NCBI RefSeq assembly: GCF_022810765.1
Contig: NZ_CP094494.1
Span: 2,976,001 to 3,040,000 of the forward strand
Direction of reading: 5' to 3'
DNA length: 64,000 nucleotides
From: Winogradskyella sp. MH6
GTDB taxonomy: Bacteria; Bacteroidota; Bacteroidia; Flavobacteriales; Flavobacteriaceae
The translations under genes were made by a program, and so were the position numbers. The notes beneath the pieces were generated by a model. It made no database searches, was not told the DNA's origin, and was given only the letters and a program-made list of their open reading frames with translations. This document shows, one piece after another, positions 39,401 to 48,006 of the stretch (position 1 is the first letter of the stretch; every line of letters starts with the position of its first letter).

Positions 39401-41700
39401 TGTCTTACATAAACTGAATACGTTCCAGGTGTTGTAACTGTAAATACATTACTCGATTGATAATTAACACCATCTATACTAAACTCATAACCAGAAGGCA
39501 CGTCGTTAACCGTAATACTTCCGTTAGTAGTACAAATAATATCTGTTGAAACAACCGTTGGAACTAATAGATTTTGATAAACATTAAAATAGAACTGATT
39601 GAAACAACCACCAGGATAGTTGATAGTCAATCTGAATTGACCAGCAGTATTTGCTAAAAAGTCAGCACCTGTAACGACTTCATTCCATGTACAACCAGGA
39701 TCTTCATTAGCGCAATCTGGATCTGAAACAGCAGCGCAACTAGATTCATCTAACTGCTCCCAAATAATAGAAATTGAATCAGATATATTGGTTTCAATAA
39801 ATCTTGAGTCATCCGCACCACATAAGAAAATGTTTGGTAGTAATTTACCATCATTAGGACAAGTTACTACTTCATCAGCATAAGGAATTACAGGATTTTC
39901 AATGTCACCACCAAAAAGTTCAACTTCATAAATTTGCTCTATAGATTGACAAGGAGCTACAGCAGTATTAAAAGAATAATAAGTTCCCGTTGCATCAACT
40001 GTAATAGTTTGAGTATTTCCGATAACAGGTGTACCTGTTGGACTTGTAGACCAAGCATAAGAATCATAACCATTGGCTGCTGTAAGTTCTACAGTATCAC
40101 CACAAAGAATAATTTCTTCAACAAATTCACAATCTAAATCTGCTAAGAAGTTAGTTGCTTGAGGTGATAATAAACAGCCTGTATTACTATTCAAACTTGG
40201 ATCGTCTGTAATTTGAAATGTTGGATTATAAAATCCATTATAAGTTGCATAAGCTTGGTTGTTGATAATATTTGAACACGCATCTGCTAAATCACCACAA
40301 CTATTTACAACCTGTACTTCAATTCGTATTTCATAACGAGGATCATTTTCTTCCACGAGTGAATTATCAATATCAAAAACCAACTCTCTAGTTACAGGGT
40401 CATAACTAGCTACAGTTACACCTGGAGGAAGAATTAAATCTGTTGGGTGGTTATAAATAATATTGATTGGTAAAATATCTCTAATTTGAAAATTAGTAGC
40501 GTTATCATTACCTACATTCTGAAAACCAATCACATAGTTTAATTGAGCTCCAAGATCTACTAATTGACCACCAATATCATTACCTGCATCATCTTCTACA
40601 ATTTTAGTAAGTACAATGTCTGGTTCAATAATTTCCACTGCAAAAGCAAAGAAGTAAGGAAAATATGTATCACCACTGGTTTCTAATCTTATTGTACCAG
40701 ATGTTGCATCATTTGCTATTACAGAGTTTCCTGGATTAGGTATTGCAATGGTACCTGTATCAAAACCAAGTGTATTTGTACTATTGGGCACACGGTTAGT
40801 AACTGGTGTAGCATCAAGTCGTGTTACTGAGCTATTAAAAAAGTTAGATACAGGACGATCTGCCGTAGATAAACTAACACCATTTAATCGTAGTCTATCA
40901 CCTAAAATAGGACTATCTCCCTCAAGCGTAGCAAAAGCAAAATTAGCCCTTACTGGCGCAGGAGCAGGAACTGTTCTAAATCCACTCACAGGAATATCTA
41001 AGTTAGGATTCCCACCAGGAACACTTATAGCACTAAATCCATCAAAACTAGTGATAGATTTACCCGGAAGCGTTGGGTCTTCATAAACTATGAATAAAGA
41101 CCATCCTGCTGATTGACCTGTACCATTGTAAGGGTTGAAATTAGCTGTTTCTCCAACACCTGAAGAAACATTGGCAACAGTATAAGTTCCAAGATCTGCA
41201 CCAGAACCAAAGCTGGTTACAAAGTCAGTAACGTCGGCAAAACAAGCATAAGAAAAGCTATCTCCACCATCTATAGTTGAGCCATTAGCATCAAAAATTA
41301 TAGTACCAGTTATGTCAGTATATCCACCTGTAGGTCCTTTTAATCTTACGTCAGTAATAGGTTCATCACCAGGATTTACAGCTCCCCAATATAAGCCAGC
41401 GTAAATAATGCGGTAACAATTTGGATTTGGAATTTCTAAATCTGCACTCGAGGAACTAAATGTTGAAGGGTCACCATCTATATCGATATATTGCATATCG
41501 ACATTATGGTTGTAAACACTTCCATTATTGAAAGGATTATTATCTGGACCCAAAATATTATTCCCAATTAATACAATGTCTCCTTTTAAATCCTCATTAA
41601 ATCTTGGTGTGAATGGCACATAATTTTGTGCATAACTGACTATGCCAAAGCATAGTGCTATTATGACTATTAATGCTCTTGAAAAAGTAGGTTTTTTCAT
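33478..41700 (-). CDS. sprB: Giant SprB-like gliding-motility adhesin
   Basis: The protein has 2740 residues. The order is a signal peptide (1-24), an N-terminal beta region (to about 360), a DUF11-like repeat (about 360-480, VLTKIVEDDAGN), and a Cys-containing spacer. About 23 tandem SprB-type immunoglobulin-like modules of 80-95 residues follow, each ending in a variant of GTYTVTVTDANGC. The C-terminus is a gliding-associated T9SS type B sorting domain (NWFTPNGDGEYDTW ... GDYWFVV). SprB is the mobile cell-surface adhesin that moves along the cell during gliding. Asp/Asn-rich loops suggest calcium binding. It is unusually well preserved and has no frameshift across 8.2 kb. Confidence 0.93.
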   Translation of the reverse strand: MKKPTFSRALIVIIALCFGIVSYAQNYVPFTPRFNEDLKGDIVLIGNNILGPDNNPFNNGSVYNHNVDMQYIDIDGDPSTFSSSSADLEIPNPNCYRIIYAGLYWGAVNPGDEPITDVRLKGPTGGYTDITGTIIFDANGSTIDGGDSFSYACFADVTDFVTSFGSGADLGTYTVANVSSGVGETANFNPYNGTGQSAGWSLFIVYEDPTLPGKSITSFDGFSAISVPGGNPNLDIPVSGFRTVPAPAPVRANFAFATLEGDSPILGDRLRLNGVSLSTADRPVSNFFNSSVTRLDATPVTNRVPNSTNTLGFDTGTIAIPNPGNSVIANDATSGTIRLETSGDTYFPYFFAFAVEIIEPDIVLTKIVEDDAGNDIGGQLVDLGAQLNYVIGFQNVGNDNATNFQIRDILPINIIYNHPTDLILPPGVTVASYDPVTRELVFDIDNSLVEENDPRYEIRIEVQVVNSCGDLADACSNIINNQAYATYNGFYNPTFQITDDPSLNSNTGCLLSPQATNFLADLDCEFVEEIILCGDTVELTAANGYDSYAWSTSPTGTPVIGNTQTITVDATGTYYSFNTAVAPCQSIEQIYEVELFGGDIENPVIPYADEVVTCPNDGKLLPNIFLCGADDSRFIETNISDSISIIWEQLDESSCAAVSDPDCANEDPGCTWNEVVTGADFLANTAGQFRLTINYPGGCFNQFYFNVYQNLLVPTVVSTDIICTTNGSITVNDVPSGYEFSIDGVNYQSSNVFTVTTPGTYSVYVRQVGVPTNPCIFGVPDVLIRERDFTVTSTITQPLCFGDKGSIQLAANDVDPQYTFTLSENDTVVNTVGPIIENTYVFDNLNPGTYTATVETENGCLYSEDVTIVEPPLLTVTAAVTVPLTCTDGEITIYPEGGTPPYFYFINGSTDFQTVPEIVVTSAGTFDILVVDSNNCTATTTISVDEIPAPEYNVTTTDILCGGTGDTGTITINVTNQNGNAIEYSIDGGVTFSNASLFTGLAAGNYDVVLQYTSGPSVCTTNPQTVTIIENTAISGTAELSAPYTCNGTGEITVTSVSGGNPPYEYSIDGVNFQTSNVFTGLTQGTYTITIRDANICTAVTNTITIDALNPPTDMDFTSTPVTCPDLTSDVTISNVVGGNGTLEYQIIAPASATTAYQTSNVFTGLAPGTYTFQVRDENDCTYSESYTIDPIPSPTINVVLTETLDCTATPDAELTGTITGTAPYTYEVSINGAPYSDLGSTTSTFTYNTATAGTYQFQVTDANGCTAESSVITVNPISPPAFSAVVESQPILCSGDANGSISITIDNTVGTPPFTINVNNDTTGTDYGTQTSGLTAGTYTITITDANSCSTTENITLTEPDAITFDLSKVDITCNNPGGSSLGSITVENIAGGTAPFTYFISNNFGDIIPGNPYNATSNEDHTFNIINYGNYTVNVVDANGCSLSQQITMASPPSDLLINVNISVPDCTTGGTAEVTAISAVGSGSYEFGILEFNTIPYTTSYLLPDTPGGDTRTFSNLTPGVVYTFVVHDLVTDCYFVKAADFAIDPASTLTSTVAPNNVTCLGAADGSVTFTIDNFDSTTTSVDYTIYSAYDNQLVDGPNTIAVTFGTPETVTTPNPGTLTPGQYYLVFTENGSGSFNGCETASQIFEILESPVALDLTVSVDQNANCNPNSGVISAIGQNGTAPYQYQITTTATAPLATDTGWDVTSVFNVDAGTYYIHVLDAYGCIVTSPATIVDMDISPQISASVTNTCELQDGNYEIVVNLDTPSTAPYSFSIDGGAFQTQSAPFTISNVFAGTHTIEIQDANGCSDLVTIDVAEPIDVVADATAMPSCNNDDGEITVTGYGGSGSYAYSISPSPASVSLSGNTFTGVPSGIYTITITDTVLSCTSETTISVSEPTSPQFTLTSDSVTCFGDNTGAFDINITNFTGAYTYEVFNSLGTSVTGIVNANTATNPLTVTSMEAGSFNVVITQTDFPYCSNSGSVVISSPQEALTLNLVESSNVTCTDSEGTITAIADGGWGNYEYELTGDATVAFSSNNVFENLSAGTYTVNVRDAEGCIASESITLSLPNPITATFTPSTTVLDCFSDQNASITVDMVSGGQGSNYVYTLNTISPVASSSGPQTSNVFNDLGAGTYTVTITDGYDCEMTSLEIEIANPTPLDVDLVRTTTQTCLTESTLTLSASGGTGPYEYSDTSSFTSVLGSFASSTTFSVTEGTYNYYVRDTNGCISNVSNDITVDPLPELVINLQSSNPTINCAGDNTGSILATAQGGLGDYSYTLQDTSGTTINATQNTPGYFTDLVAGDYLVMVESGDCEVTSAPISITEPSTSLDATIEINNITCAGSDNGSVIVSASGGTGTIQYAISPQLNQFFETNTFENLSAGDYTLIVQDQLGCYLTFDFTIVDPEPVIITILPDAFFPETCDGEGDGEFSIEIDGGNLPYSVSLDNYDGPYTTGSATQTVFDFTNLEGGDHIVYVRDAQGCESEWNITFPEPVVINPEINLEYTCENNTQSNMVTVTIDASNEDLSEFDYSLDGGDYQLSNVFENVPVGTGHYIDVRHTNGCIQRTELFDIEGYEPVALTLAEGELNEIIANATGGTGDYTFTMNDENYGSTNTYNITETGVYVVTVTDSAGCTAEAEIELEFVGPCIPNWFTPNGDGEYDTWAPGCVDNYPNLTFDIFDRYGRKIATYRVGEVWDGRYNGHELPTGDYWFVVQTNDPNVNKEFVGHFTLYR

Positions 41701-41767
41701 GATACTTGTGGTTTTAATTCCTCACATTTACTTGGGGCAAAGCATCTGTAAAGAATGGCTTAACTTA

Positions 41768-44413
41768 TTAATTTTCTATTTTCACGAGGGACATTTTTAC
41801 ATTATATGGTCTGTTTCCTTTGTCTTCCATAGCTTTATTGGCAGCACTAATACTATCAAACTTACTGTAGTAAACATAGTATTTACTTGTGTTGACATCG
41901 TAGAAGAAATCTACGTTAGTACGTCCTGAGGCTACAACTTTAGTTAAAAATTCGTTTCTCTTATTTATATCGCTATGAACAGCAATGATGAGATAATAAC
42001 CACTCTCGGTATTGCTTACATTCTTTAAAATCTGAATATTCTCACTCTGCTCTTGACCAAAATCAAAATCATCAGAAGTGTATGGTGTTTCAGCTAATTT
42101 TGTTGTTCTTTTAATGTTTTGAAGCATTGCTCTATCCTGAGTATATCTGTCTTGTTCATTATCGTAAGCTGCACGCTTAATTCGTCTTCTCTTTTCAAAC
42201 TCAGTTGCTTCTTTAATCAACTCTAATCTATTATTAAGCTGTATTCTTAACGTTTTAGCTTCTGCCTGTTTAAGCTTTAAGTCTTCGATTTTCTTTCTAT
42301 AGAATAAGTTTACTTCATCAAGTTTAGTGGTTTTGTATCGTTCTTCATAAAGTGAATTTAAAGAGTCGATTTTCTTAGATTGTGATTCAATAACTTCATC
42401 TAAATTAGACTTAATAGCATTAAGTTTATTGTTCTCAGCAGTAACACTTTTAAAAGGTTTTGGCTTAACAACTATACCTTGATCACTTAAATCATTTTCT
42501 TCTTTTAAGTCTTTTAAATCTTCGTCTTTTGTATTAACAATCTTTTCATATTCTTCTAAAAGTTTATTCTGTTGCTCATTTGAAGATTCAGCAGCTTTAG
42601 TAAGCGAAGCTATAGTTTTACCAATCTCATCTTTAGGATTTTCTACCAATTCTTCATTGGCCATTTTTTCGGCCTCTTCCTTAGCTTGTTGCTCCGCTAA
42701 TAATCTTGCTTCTTCACGAGCCTTTTGTTCAGCTAATTGTTTTTCTCTGGCTTGTGCTTCGGCTTCCTCTTTAGCTTTTTGTTCTGCCAATGCTTTTGCT
42801 TTCGCTTCAGCCTCTTCTTGAGCTTTTCTTTCGGCATCTTCCTTGGCCTGTTGTTCTGCTAGCAATCTTGCCTTTTCAGCAGCTTCTTCACGAGCCTTTT
42901 GTTCAGCTAATTGTTTTGCTCTGGCTTGTGCTTCGGCTTCTTCTTTAGCTTTTTGTTCTGCCATTGCTTTTGCTTTAGCTTCAGCCTCTTCTTGAGCTTT
43001 TCTTTCGGCATCTTCCTTGGCTTTCTGCTCAGCTAATAATCTTGCTTTTTCAGCGGCTTCTTCACGAGCCTTTTGTTCAGCTAATTGCTTTGCTCTGGCT
43101 TGTGCTTCGGCTTCCTCTTTAGCTTTTTGTTCTGCCAATGCTTTTGCTTTCGCTTCAGCCTCTTCTTGAGCTTTTCTTTCAGCATCTTCCTTGGCTTTTT
43201 GCTCTGCTAATAATCTAGCTTTTTCAGCGGCTTCTTCACGAGCAAGTTTTTCTTTAGCTTCTCGCTCTACTTTTTCTTCAGCAAGTTGTTTTGCTTTCTC
43301 TTGTGCTTCAGCTAATGCGTTGGCTTCTGCATCTTTCTTAGCTTTTTCTTCAGCTTCTCTATCTAATTTGGCTTGCGCTCTACGTTCTGCTGCGCGTTCT
43401 CTTATACCAGCTAATTCTTCTTCTGAAGCTTTTACTATAGGTTTATTACGCTTTTTGGTAAACAATCCACTAACTTCTTCGTCACCGCTGTAATCGTATT
43501 TCTTTTTACTGATGAATCTATATGCTAGTGTAACTTCGTGTGAAGTACCAAACTCTACTAATTCACCTATAGATTTTTCAATGTTATATTCTATAGCAAT
43601 ATTCTTAGTTACATTAAGACCTAAACCACCAGATACACCATAACGATTGTTATAGCCTGCTTGAAACCAAATTCCTTTAGGCACACTTAATGTTACTAAT
43701 CCAGATATTAGTGTTTCGTCTTTTCTGAATTCTGACATTAAGATTCCTGAGAATTTGGCATCCTTAAAAAAGCCGCGTCCATCAAAAAATCCTGTATGCA
43801 TTATATGTGCTTGAATGCCTTGTTTAGGATCGTCTTCTATCATTGAAGACGTTTCAATATTATATAAAACCAAATTGTTTATAGAAACACCAAAATCTAA
43901 AAACTCAGTTCCGAAATTGATACCTGGATTTACGGTTAGTAAAAAGTTTTCTGGAACATTTTGTAATGAAGGATCATCAAAATTTGTTATAATGTTAGAC
44001 GTATTGATACCGCTTTTATAGGCAGCAGCATTAAGTCCGAAGGTTAAATTGTTATTAGTATTTAACTTAACGTTATATGCAAAGTTTAATAAGCCACCAA
44101 AAGTAGTTAAGACACCATAATTTTGTTGAAAGGCTGCAATACCAGCACCAATATTTTCAGAAAAACGACCAGAATAACTTCCTAAGAACATTTCTGGAGC
44201 ATTATCAAATTGAACCCACTGACGCTTGTTGTTAAAACTGATGTATTTGTTTTGTTCTCTAACAAAAGTGAAAGTAGGGTTGATGCTGTAACGATTAAAT
44301 ACCAAAGAGTTTCGTATTGGTAAATCAAAAGAAACCACTCCATCATCTTGCTGAGAAAATGCCATTTGCATAGAAAGGGTCAATATGAATAGTATGAATA
44401 GATGTGTTTTCAT
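41768..44413 (-). CDS. sprD: SprD-like PorP/SprF protein with repeat coiled coil and SPOR-like tail
   Basis: In this 881-residue protein residues 1-20 are a signal peptide (LFILTLSMQMAFSQ). Residues about 20-310 form a PorP/SprF beta-barrel-like domain (VFNRYSINPTFTFV). Residues about 330-600 are an Ala/Lys/Glu coiled coil built from three near-identical 58-residue blocks (each starting EKARLLAEQKAKEDAERKAQ). A second charged helical region follows. The last 80 residues (SGYYLIIAVHSDINKRNEFL) resemble a SPOR domain, which binds denuded peptidoglycan. The architecture would tie an outer-membrane T9SS-linked protein to the cell wall. Its place between the sprC-like and sprB-like genes matches SprD of the sprCDBF operon; the symbol is by gene order and homology. 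Confidence 0.8.
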   Translation of the reverse strand: MKTHLFILFILTLSMQMAFSQQDDGVVSFDLPIRNSLVFNRYSINPTFTFVREQNKYISFNNKRQWVQFDNAPEMFLGSYSGRFSENIGAGIAAFQQNYGVLTTFGGLLNFAYNVKLNTNNNLTFGLNAAAYKSGINTSNIITNFDDPSLQNVPENFLLTVNPGINFGTEFLDFGVSINNLVLYNIETSSMIEDDPKQGIQAHIMHTGFFDGRGFFKDAKFSGILMSEFRKDETLISGLVTLSVPKGIWFQAGYNNRYGVSGGLGLNVTKNIAIEYNIEKSIGELVEFGTSHEVTLAYRFISKKKYDYSGDEEVSGLFTKKRNKPIVKASEEELAGIRERAAERRAQAKLDREAEEKAKKDAEANALAEAQEKAKQLAEEKVEREAKEKLAREEAAEKARLLAEQKAKEDAERKAQEEAEAKAKALAEQKAKEEAEAQARAKQLAEQKAREEAAEKARLLAEQKAKEDAERKAQEEAEAKAKAMAEQKAKEEAEAQARAKQLAEQKAREEAAEKARLLAEQQAKEDAERKAQEEAEAKAKALAEQKAKEEAEAQAREKQLAEQKAREEARLLAEQQAKEEAEKMANEELVENPKDEIGKTIASLTKAAESSNEQQNKLLEEYEKIVNTKDEDLKDLKEENDLSDQGIVVKPKPFKSVTAENNKLNAIKSNLDEVIESQSKKIDSLNSLYEERYKTTKLDEVNLFYRKKIEDLKLKQAEAKTLRIQLNNRLELIKEATEFEKRRRIKRAAYDNEQDRYTQDRAMLQNIKRTTKLAETPYTSDDFDFGQEQSENIQILKNVSNTESGYYLIIAVHSDINKRNEFLTKVVASGRTNVDFFYDVNTSKYYVYYSKFDSISAANKAMEDKGNRPYNVKMSLVKIEN
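42700..43250 (-). repeat. Three tandem 174-bp repeats inside the sprD-like gene
   Basis: Three near-identical 174-bp blocks (58 codons) encode the Ala/Lys/Glu coiled coil. The blocks are most easily seen on the plus strand from the repeated 'cttcttcacgagccttttgt' and 'ttcttgagcttttctttc' phrases. A fourth, shortened block adjoins the left end. Such nearly exact repeats could change copy number by slippage or recombination and so alter the length of the coil. Confidence 0.85.
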
Positions 44414-44414
44414 G

Positions 44415-45884
44415 CTACTTGACTATAGTTATTGATCCTTTTTTTACATCACCTTCTACTGGTGTTATGATATAGTAGAATACTTGATTGACGCTTGTAA
44501 GATTTAAATCATCTTCTGGCCAATTGTTTTGGTAATCTAAGGTATGAAAAACGACTTTTCCTTGTTCGTTTAGTATCATTACCTCAGTATTGGTACCGCT
44601 TGTATATTGTAATGGGATTACCCAAGTATCATTAATTAAATCACCATTTGGACTGATAACATTTGGTATATTAGGTACATCTGGAAAAGGTTCTACACCT
44701 TGCTCTATAACAAAATCGTAGGTTCTAGAGCCATTACAACCAGCAGTTTCAGAAATAACAACACTATAGCTTCCTATTTCCGTAGCATCATAATAATCTT
44801 CAGTGGCACCAACAATGATTTGATTGTTGAAGTACCAAGTAAATTCTGGACTAACAGCATCTGTTGTAACTTCAATAGTTAATGTTTCTCCTTCAAAAAT
44901 CTGATTAACATCATCAACATTTATTTCACTATTAAAGAGTTCGCTTACTAAATCTATAGTACCAAAAGCAGAACATTCTCCTAAATCTACCTGAACGGAA
45001 AACATACCAGACTCATTAGTTTGGTACATTTGATTAGTTGCATCTGGTATTTCTACACCATCTTTAAACCATTGATAACTATTACCTCCAACTGTACTTA
45101 ATGTTGTAAGACCTTGTTCTGGGCAATAAGGATTTCCTAAGCTAGATGATATGGTGACATCTCCTTCACCAGAAGTACTAACTTCTGATATTGTAACTCG
45201 ATTTGAAAATGAGTTAGATGTACATGTACCATAATTAGTTTCTACAAAATAAGTGCCTTCTTCATCAACGAGTAGAGAAGACCCTTCAGCTACAAAAACA
45301 GAAGTTGTAGGGCCAGTTTCCTTATACCAGTTAAAAGTTAAAGAAGGATAATTTAATGGAGAATCGTTATTGCCAGTTCCCGGATTATCTATAGTTAAAA
45401 GATAACTTCCACCTGTACAATAAGCACCTGTTGATACTAAATTATTAATTGTAAAAGGTGAATCTTGAAGCTTGTAATATGCCGCAAAAGGTACAGAAGG
45501 TGTGCTGGTAGCTACTGGAGAGCTACTTTTTATTCTAATTCTATAATTCTCACCAGCTGTAGTTTCAGGAATAGAAAAATCTACAGTTGCTGGCGATGTT
45601 GTAATCCATCCAGGTGAAGATGTATAAATAACTTCAGCATTTGAAAAATCACCATCACCATCAGATAATTCAACTGTAAATTGATTTGAAGCGTTTAAAG
45701 CAGACGTTGGTGAAAATACAAATGTAGCACTATAGGTGTTAAAAGAATCACTAGCACACGCCTGAGTAAAGCCTAAATTAGGCTGACCAATAACTAGCTG
45801 CGCCTGAACTTGTTCTAGTGAAAGAAAAGCTAAAACTAGGCAGAGGGAGATAAGCAGTTTATTTAGTTTAGTAGTTTGAGGCAT
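44415..45884 (-). CDS. sprC: SprC-like secreted protein with T9SS type B sorting domain
   Basis: A signal peptide (about residues 1-28, LISLCLVLAFLSLEQVQAQ) is followed by Ig-like or PKD-like beta modules with paired cysteines. The C-terminus is a gliding-associated T9SS type B sorting domain of about 85 residues (NVISPNGDLINDTWVIPL ... KGSITIVK). The total length is 489 residues. Its stop is 2 bp from the start of the sprD-like gene. Position at the head of the sprD-sprB-sprF series agrees with sprC of Flavobacterium johnsoniae. The symbol is inferred from order and domain content. Confidence 0.78.
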   Translation of the reverse strand: MPQTTKLNKLLISLCLVLAFLSLEQVQAQLVIGQPNLGFTQACASDSFNTYSATFVFSPTSALNASNQFTVELSDGDGDFSNAEVIYTSSPGWITTSPATVDFSIPETTAGENYRIRIKSSSPVATSTPSVPFAAYYKLQDSPFTINNLVSTGAYCTGGSYLLTIDNPGTGNNDSPLNYPSLTFNWYKETGPTTSVFVAEGSSLLVDEEGTYFVETNYGTCTSNSFSNRVTISEVSTSGEGDVTISSSLGNPYCPEQGLTTLSTVGGNSYQWFKDGVEIPDATNQMYQTNESGMFSVQVDLGECSAFGTIDLVSELFNSEINVDDVNQIFEGETLTIEVTTDAVSPEFTWYFNNQIIVGATEDYYDATEIGSYSVVISETAGCNGSRTYDFVIEQGVEPFPDVPNIPNVISPNGDLINDTWVIPLQYTSGTNTEVMILNEQGKVVFHTLDYQNNWPEDDLNLTSVNQVFYYIITPVEGDVKKGSITIVK

Positions 45885-45955
45885 ATGCTTATTGTAATTT
45901 TTATCTATAGGCTTTTGGTGTTAGGGTAGGTTAATCAATAGTTTATTATTGAAAA

Positions 45956-47278
45956 CTAATCGTCATCCTCATCGTCATCTATAAAATCGTTAGAGGCAAT
46001 AATTCTATTTACTTGTAATCTAAAATCAGGAGTTCTGTTATCTGAAGCAGCAATAAAGGTTTCTTTATCCGATCCTTTAGCATATAGATTGCTAAAAGCT
46101 CTACTACCATACCAGCTTTCTAAATCATCATTATTGGTATATCCCTTTCTGTAAATATTTCCTTTACAGTTATTAAAGTAGGTTTTAGTAAACTGAATTT
46201 TTTCAAGGTTTTCGTTGTTAAGTGCAATCTTATCATCTAGAATAACAGCAGGATAAAAGCCAGAAATTACACTTTTATTAATAGCGAAAGATGCATCAGC
46301 ACCAATATAAATAGCCTCTTGCACAAGACCAACCTGTATATCTGACTTGATATTATCAGAAACATTAACCAAGGTTAGGTTTTCTGCATTTACAAATGTT
46401 TGACGTTTAGAAGTATCAGACTCTTCTTTATTGTCATAAGATTTTACAACCATACATCTAGAACCGTTTGCACTAGAAACATAAGGAGATCTAATAGCTA
46501 ATGAATTGATTAACTGACATTGGGTACCAAAATTAAACTCATAGTCATTTGTTTTGGAACGGTAAGACACTAATTTTTCTAGAATTACTGATCCTCCAAG
46601 GATATTAAATGAATTACCAGCACAATAGCTTACCATTACGTTTTCAACAACTGTTTTGTTACCAACACCTGCTAAAGTTAAAGCATTGAAGTAGCCATAA
46701 TTTTTAGTTCTTTTACCAGCAAATTCTATTCTTACATATTTTAAGATACCAGATTCGCTTTCAGTATTATTACCTCCATAAGCAATATGCTCTGTAGAAG
46801 AAGGTTTTAAACCGTAATTAAGAGACGATAATTGTCCGTATGTATTTAAAGGAGCATCACCTAAAAGAAATATGCCGCCCCAATCACCAGCTTTTTTACT
46901 GTCTCTACTCGAGGTAAAAACTATAGGATCTGTCTGAGTACCTTTAGCAACTAGTTTTGCCCCTTTGCTAATAATTAATGAAGCCTTAGAATCAAAATCA
47001 CCAAGGATTTTAGTTCCAGGTTCTATAGTTAATGTAGCACTGTCGGTTACAAACACATCGCCAATAAGAAGATAAACATCTCTCTTTAGTAATTTTGTGT
47101 CTTTAGAAATCTTTCCACTTAAAATCTGGGTTGGTTCACCATACTCAGATTGACTAGGTTTAAACTCTGTCCAGGAATTCAGCCAGTTATCGTAGCCGAT
47201 TATTCCTTTTTCCTGTTGTGCAAAACAGTTGCTTAACACTAATAGAAAAATAAGCGCGGTTTTAATACAATTTTTCAT
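45956..47278 (-). CDS. Secreted parallel-beta-helix protein
   Basis: A signal peptide (residues 1-20, LIFLLVLSNCFA) precedes a 420-residue mature protein with the repeated hydrophobic-polar pattern of a right-handed beta helix. Examples are TLTIEPGTKILGDFDSKASL, then YVRIEFAGKRTKNYGY and NKTVVENVMVSYCAGNSF. The family is common in Bacteroidota as large surface or secreted proteins of unknown role. The C-terminus is strongly acidic (FIDDDEDDD), and no T9SS sorting domain is apparent. It is upstream of and in line with the sprC-like gene (71 bp) and may be part of that transcript. Confidence 0.75.
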   Translation of the reverse strand: MKNCIKTALIFLLVLSNCFAQQEKGIIGYDNWLNSWTEFKPSQSEYGEPTQILSGKISKDTKLLKRDVYLLIGDVFVTDSATLTIEPGTKILGDFDSKASLIISKGAKLVAKGTQTDPIVFTSSRDSKKAGDWGGIFLLGDAPLNTYGQLSSLNYGLKPSSTEHIAYGGNNTESESGILKYVRIEFAGKRTKNYGYFNALTLAGVGNKTVVENVMVSYCAGNSFNILGGSVILEKLVSYRSKTNDYEFNFGTQCQLINSLAIRSPYVSSANGSRCMVVKSYDNKEESDTSKRQTFVNAENLTLVNVSDNIKSDIQVGLVQEAIYIGADASFAINKSVISGFYPAVILDDKIALNNENLEKIQFTKTYFNNCKGNIYRKGYTNNDDLESWYGSRAFSNLYAKGSDKETFIAASDNRTPDFRLQVNRIIASNDFIDDDEDDD

Positions 47279-47496
47279 AGTAGTTAAATTTGTTAATTTG
47301 GGTTTTAAAGTAATTTTTCAACTAATTGCCTCAAACATAGGAATTAATCCTATGAAATACAAGAAATTATCGTTGAAATACATAATTTTAATACATATTT
47401 ATTATTTTTCCTACAAAAATATGATTTTCGTACATAAAAATCCATTGGATATTAACTAATTGATTATCAATAATTTGAATATTATAAAATAGAAAA

Positions 47497-47523
47497 TAAA
47501 AAACCTCGCAGTTTTGCGAGGTT
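47497..47523 (-). terminator. Terminator of the 152-residue secreted-protein gene
   Basis: The stem AACCTCGCA (47502-47510) with TGCGAGGTT (47515-47523), loop gttt, is followed on the minus strand by a T-run (TTTTTTATTTT). It lies 25 bp beyond the stop codon at 47548. Confidence 0.88.
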
Positions 47524-47547
47524 AAAAAACATGAAATTGATTATAGA

Positions 47548-48006
47548 CTAATCCTCTTTGAAATCGTTGTATGTATGTAAAGCTTTTAAAGTAGATTCGT
47601 AAAACAAAATCGCTGCTATAAGATCGTTGGTATCCGAATAGGGTAGGATTTTGGTTTGAAATTCTACAGTACTTTCAAAATATTCATCAGAAGCTTCTTT
47701 ATTATCTTCTAACGCCTTTTTATTTTCTTTTGTTTCTGGTATGCCCAATGATTTCATAGTTACACCAGGCTTAGTAGCAAATGCAATATTTGGTAAAATA
47801 TTTACAATAACTTCTATACGCTCTATATATAAAGTTAATAATTCACCTTTAGACATATCGTCTAGTTGTTCTCTACTGTGATATTTAGATATATTAACCT
47901 TACCACTAATGATACTTTGTGAATCATCATCCTTTGATTTTTGTGCATTTCCAAAACCTATCATAAGGAAAAAAAGAGCACTAAATAAAGTAAGTTTTGT
48001 TTTCAT
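47548..48006 (-). CDS. Small secreted helical protein of unknown function
   Basis: This 152-residue protein has a signal peptide (1-21, LFSALFFLMIGFGNAQ). The mature part is polar and helical. The centre has a HSREQLDDMSKGELLTLYI segment. No family is recognised. It is monocistronic with its own terminator and is divergent from the dioxygenase-like gene across about 400 bp. Confidence 0.75.
   Translation of the reverse strand: MKTKLTLFSALFFLMIGFGNAQKSKDDDSQSIISGKVNISKYHSREQLDDMSKGELLTLYIERIEVIVNILPNIAFATKPGVTMKSLGIPETKENKKALEDNKEASDEYFESTVEFQTKILPYSDTNDLIAAILFYESTLKALHTYNDFKED

Noticed and set aside
40748..41086. Plus-strand open frames inside the sprB-like gene
   Set aside because: They are antisense to repetitive, uninterrupted SprB coding sequence with clear family motifs.
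43191..43493. Plus-strand frame within the coiled-coil repeats
   Set aside because: Ser/Ala-rich antisense shadow of the Lys/Glu/Ala repeats of the sprD-like gene.
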